From an uncultured Candidatus Planktophila sp. (lineage in GTDB: Bacteria; Actinomycetota; Actinomycetes; Nanopelagicales; Nanopelagicaceae), in NCBI GenBank assembly GCA_937975715.1, contig CALJUA010000141.1, positions 1 through 13,560 on the forward strand: DNA of 13,560 bases, written 5' to 3'. Positions 13,512-13,560 of the stretch are shown here, piece after piece. Each line of letters begins with the position of its first letter. Positions within the stretch are counted from its first letter, which is position 1. The translations under genes and the position numbers were made by a program. A model generated the notes under the pieces. The model ran no database searches. It was not told the origin of the DNA and saw only the letters and a list, made by a program, of their open reading frames with translations.

Positions 13512-13560
13512 GGAATTTTCCTGCACGATTTTTGGTGGACATTTTGAATCTGAAAACGAG
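13491..13560 (-). ncRNA. rnpB: Possible 3' end of RNase P RNA
   Basis: On the - strand the pattern CCGGCTTATAGGGCGACTC matches my memory of the conserved rnpB 3' tail, a GAA-CCGGCTTA block followed by the P1 strand, and a strong hairpin follows. The preceding 48 bases to the window edge are less like a typical rnpB, so either the gene is diverged or another integrated segment begins here. The 5' part lies outside the window. Confidence 0.3.

Noticed and set aside
13288..13542. Open - strand frame at the right end
   Set aside because: It spans the attachment repeat, hairpin and iterons and has no recognisable protein features.
1..13560. CRISPR array or transposon
   Set aside because: No regularly spaced repeat-spacer units and no transposase or terminal inverted repeats were seen.

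Overview
The window looks like a compact, low-to-mid GC actinobacterial genome, possibly one of the streamlined freshwater lineages (acI / Nanopelagicales-like). The basis is short gaps, overlapping or coupled genes, several -10-like hexamers only 6 nt from a start codon (leaderless style), and typically actinobacterial families (TipAS domains, DUF1761, DUF2200, DUF305, RipA-like NlpC/P60 proteins with coiled coils). This assignment is inference; no rRNA or marker protein is present.

Left part, 1-5200, reads as ordinary chromosome. On the + strand are the 3' end of a DUF1761 membrane protein, a stand-alone TipAS-domain protein, an MFS exporter whose start lies inside the TipAS gene, and a small cysteine-containing protein. 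On the - strand a tight five-gene set reads YciI-like > DUF2200 > YjdM/PhnA-like > VOC > NTF2-like. Upstream of it are a tRNA gene with an irregular anticodon arm, two 90-bp-spaced terminator-like repeats, and a coupled pair (second TipAS-domain protein > DUF1905).

Right part, 5203-13511, is an 8.3-kb segment bounded by a perfect 21-bp direct repeat. On the - strand this repeat resembles the 3' tail of bacterial RNase P RNA (rnpB). I read the segment as an integrated island with rnpB-type attachment sites. No recombinase gene is visible in it. All recognisable genes inside run on the + strand and most fit copper handling: the last third of an ArsR regulator (truncated exactly at the repeat), a small His/Cys membrane protein, a secreted DUF305 protein, two overlapping secreted NlpC/P60 hydrolases, a Tat-type multicopper oxidase, a CopA-type Cu(I) ATPase, and a secreted Asp-box (BNR-like, F510_1955-type) protein. 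The likely logic is Cu(I) export by the ATPase, oxidation outside by the multicopper oxidase, and extracytoplasmic metal handling by the DUF305, small membrane and Asp-box proteins. The two wall hydrolases are unexpected members.

Two oddities stand out. The CopA-like ATPase is cut by one in-frame TAA exactly where a serine normally follows the CPC-containing helix, with an ATG one codon later. The island's right end carries TTGCCCGC iterons beside the attachment repeat.
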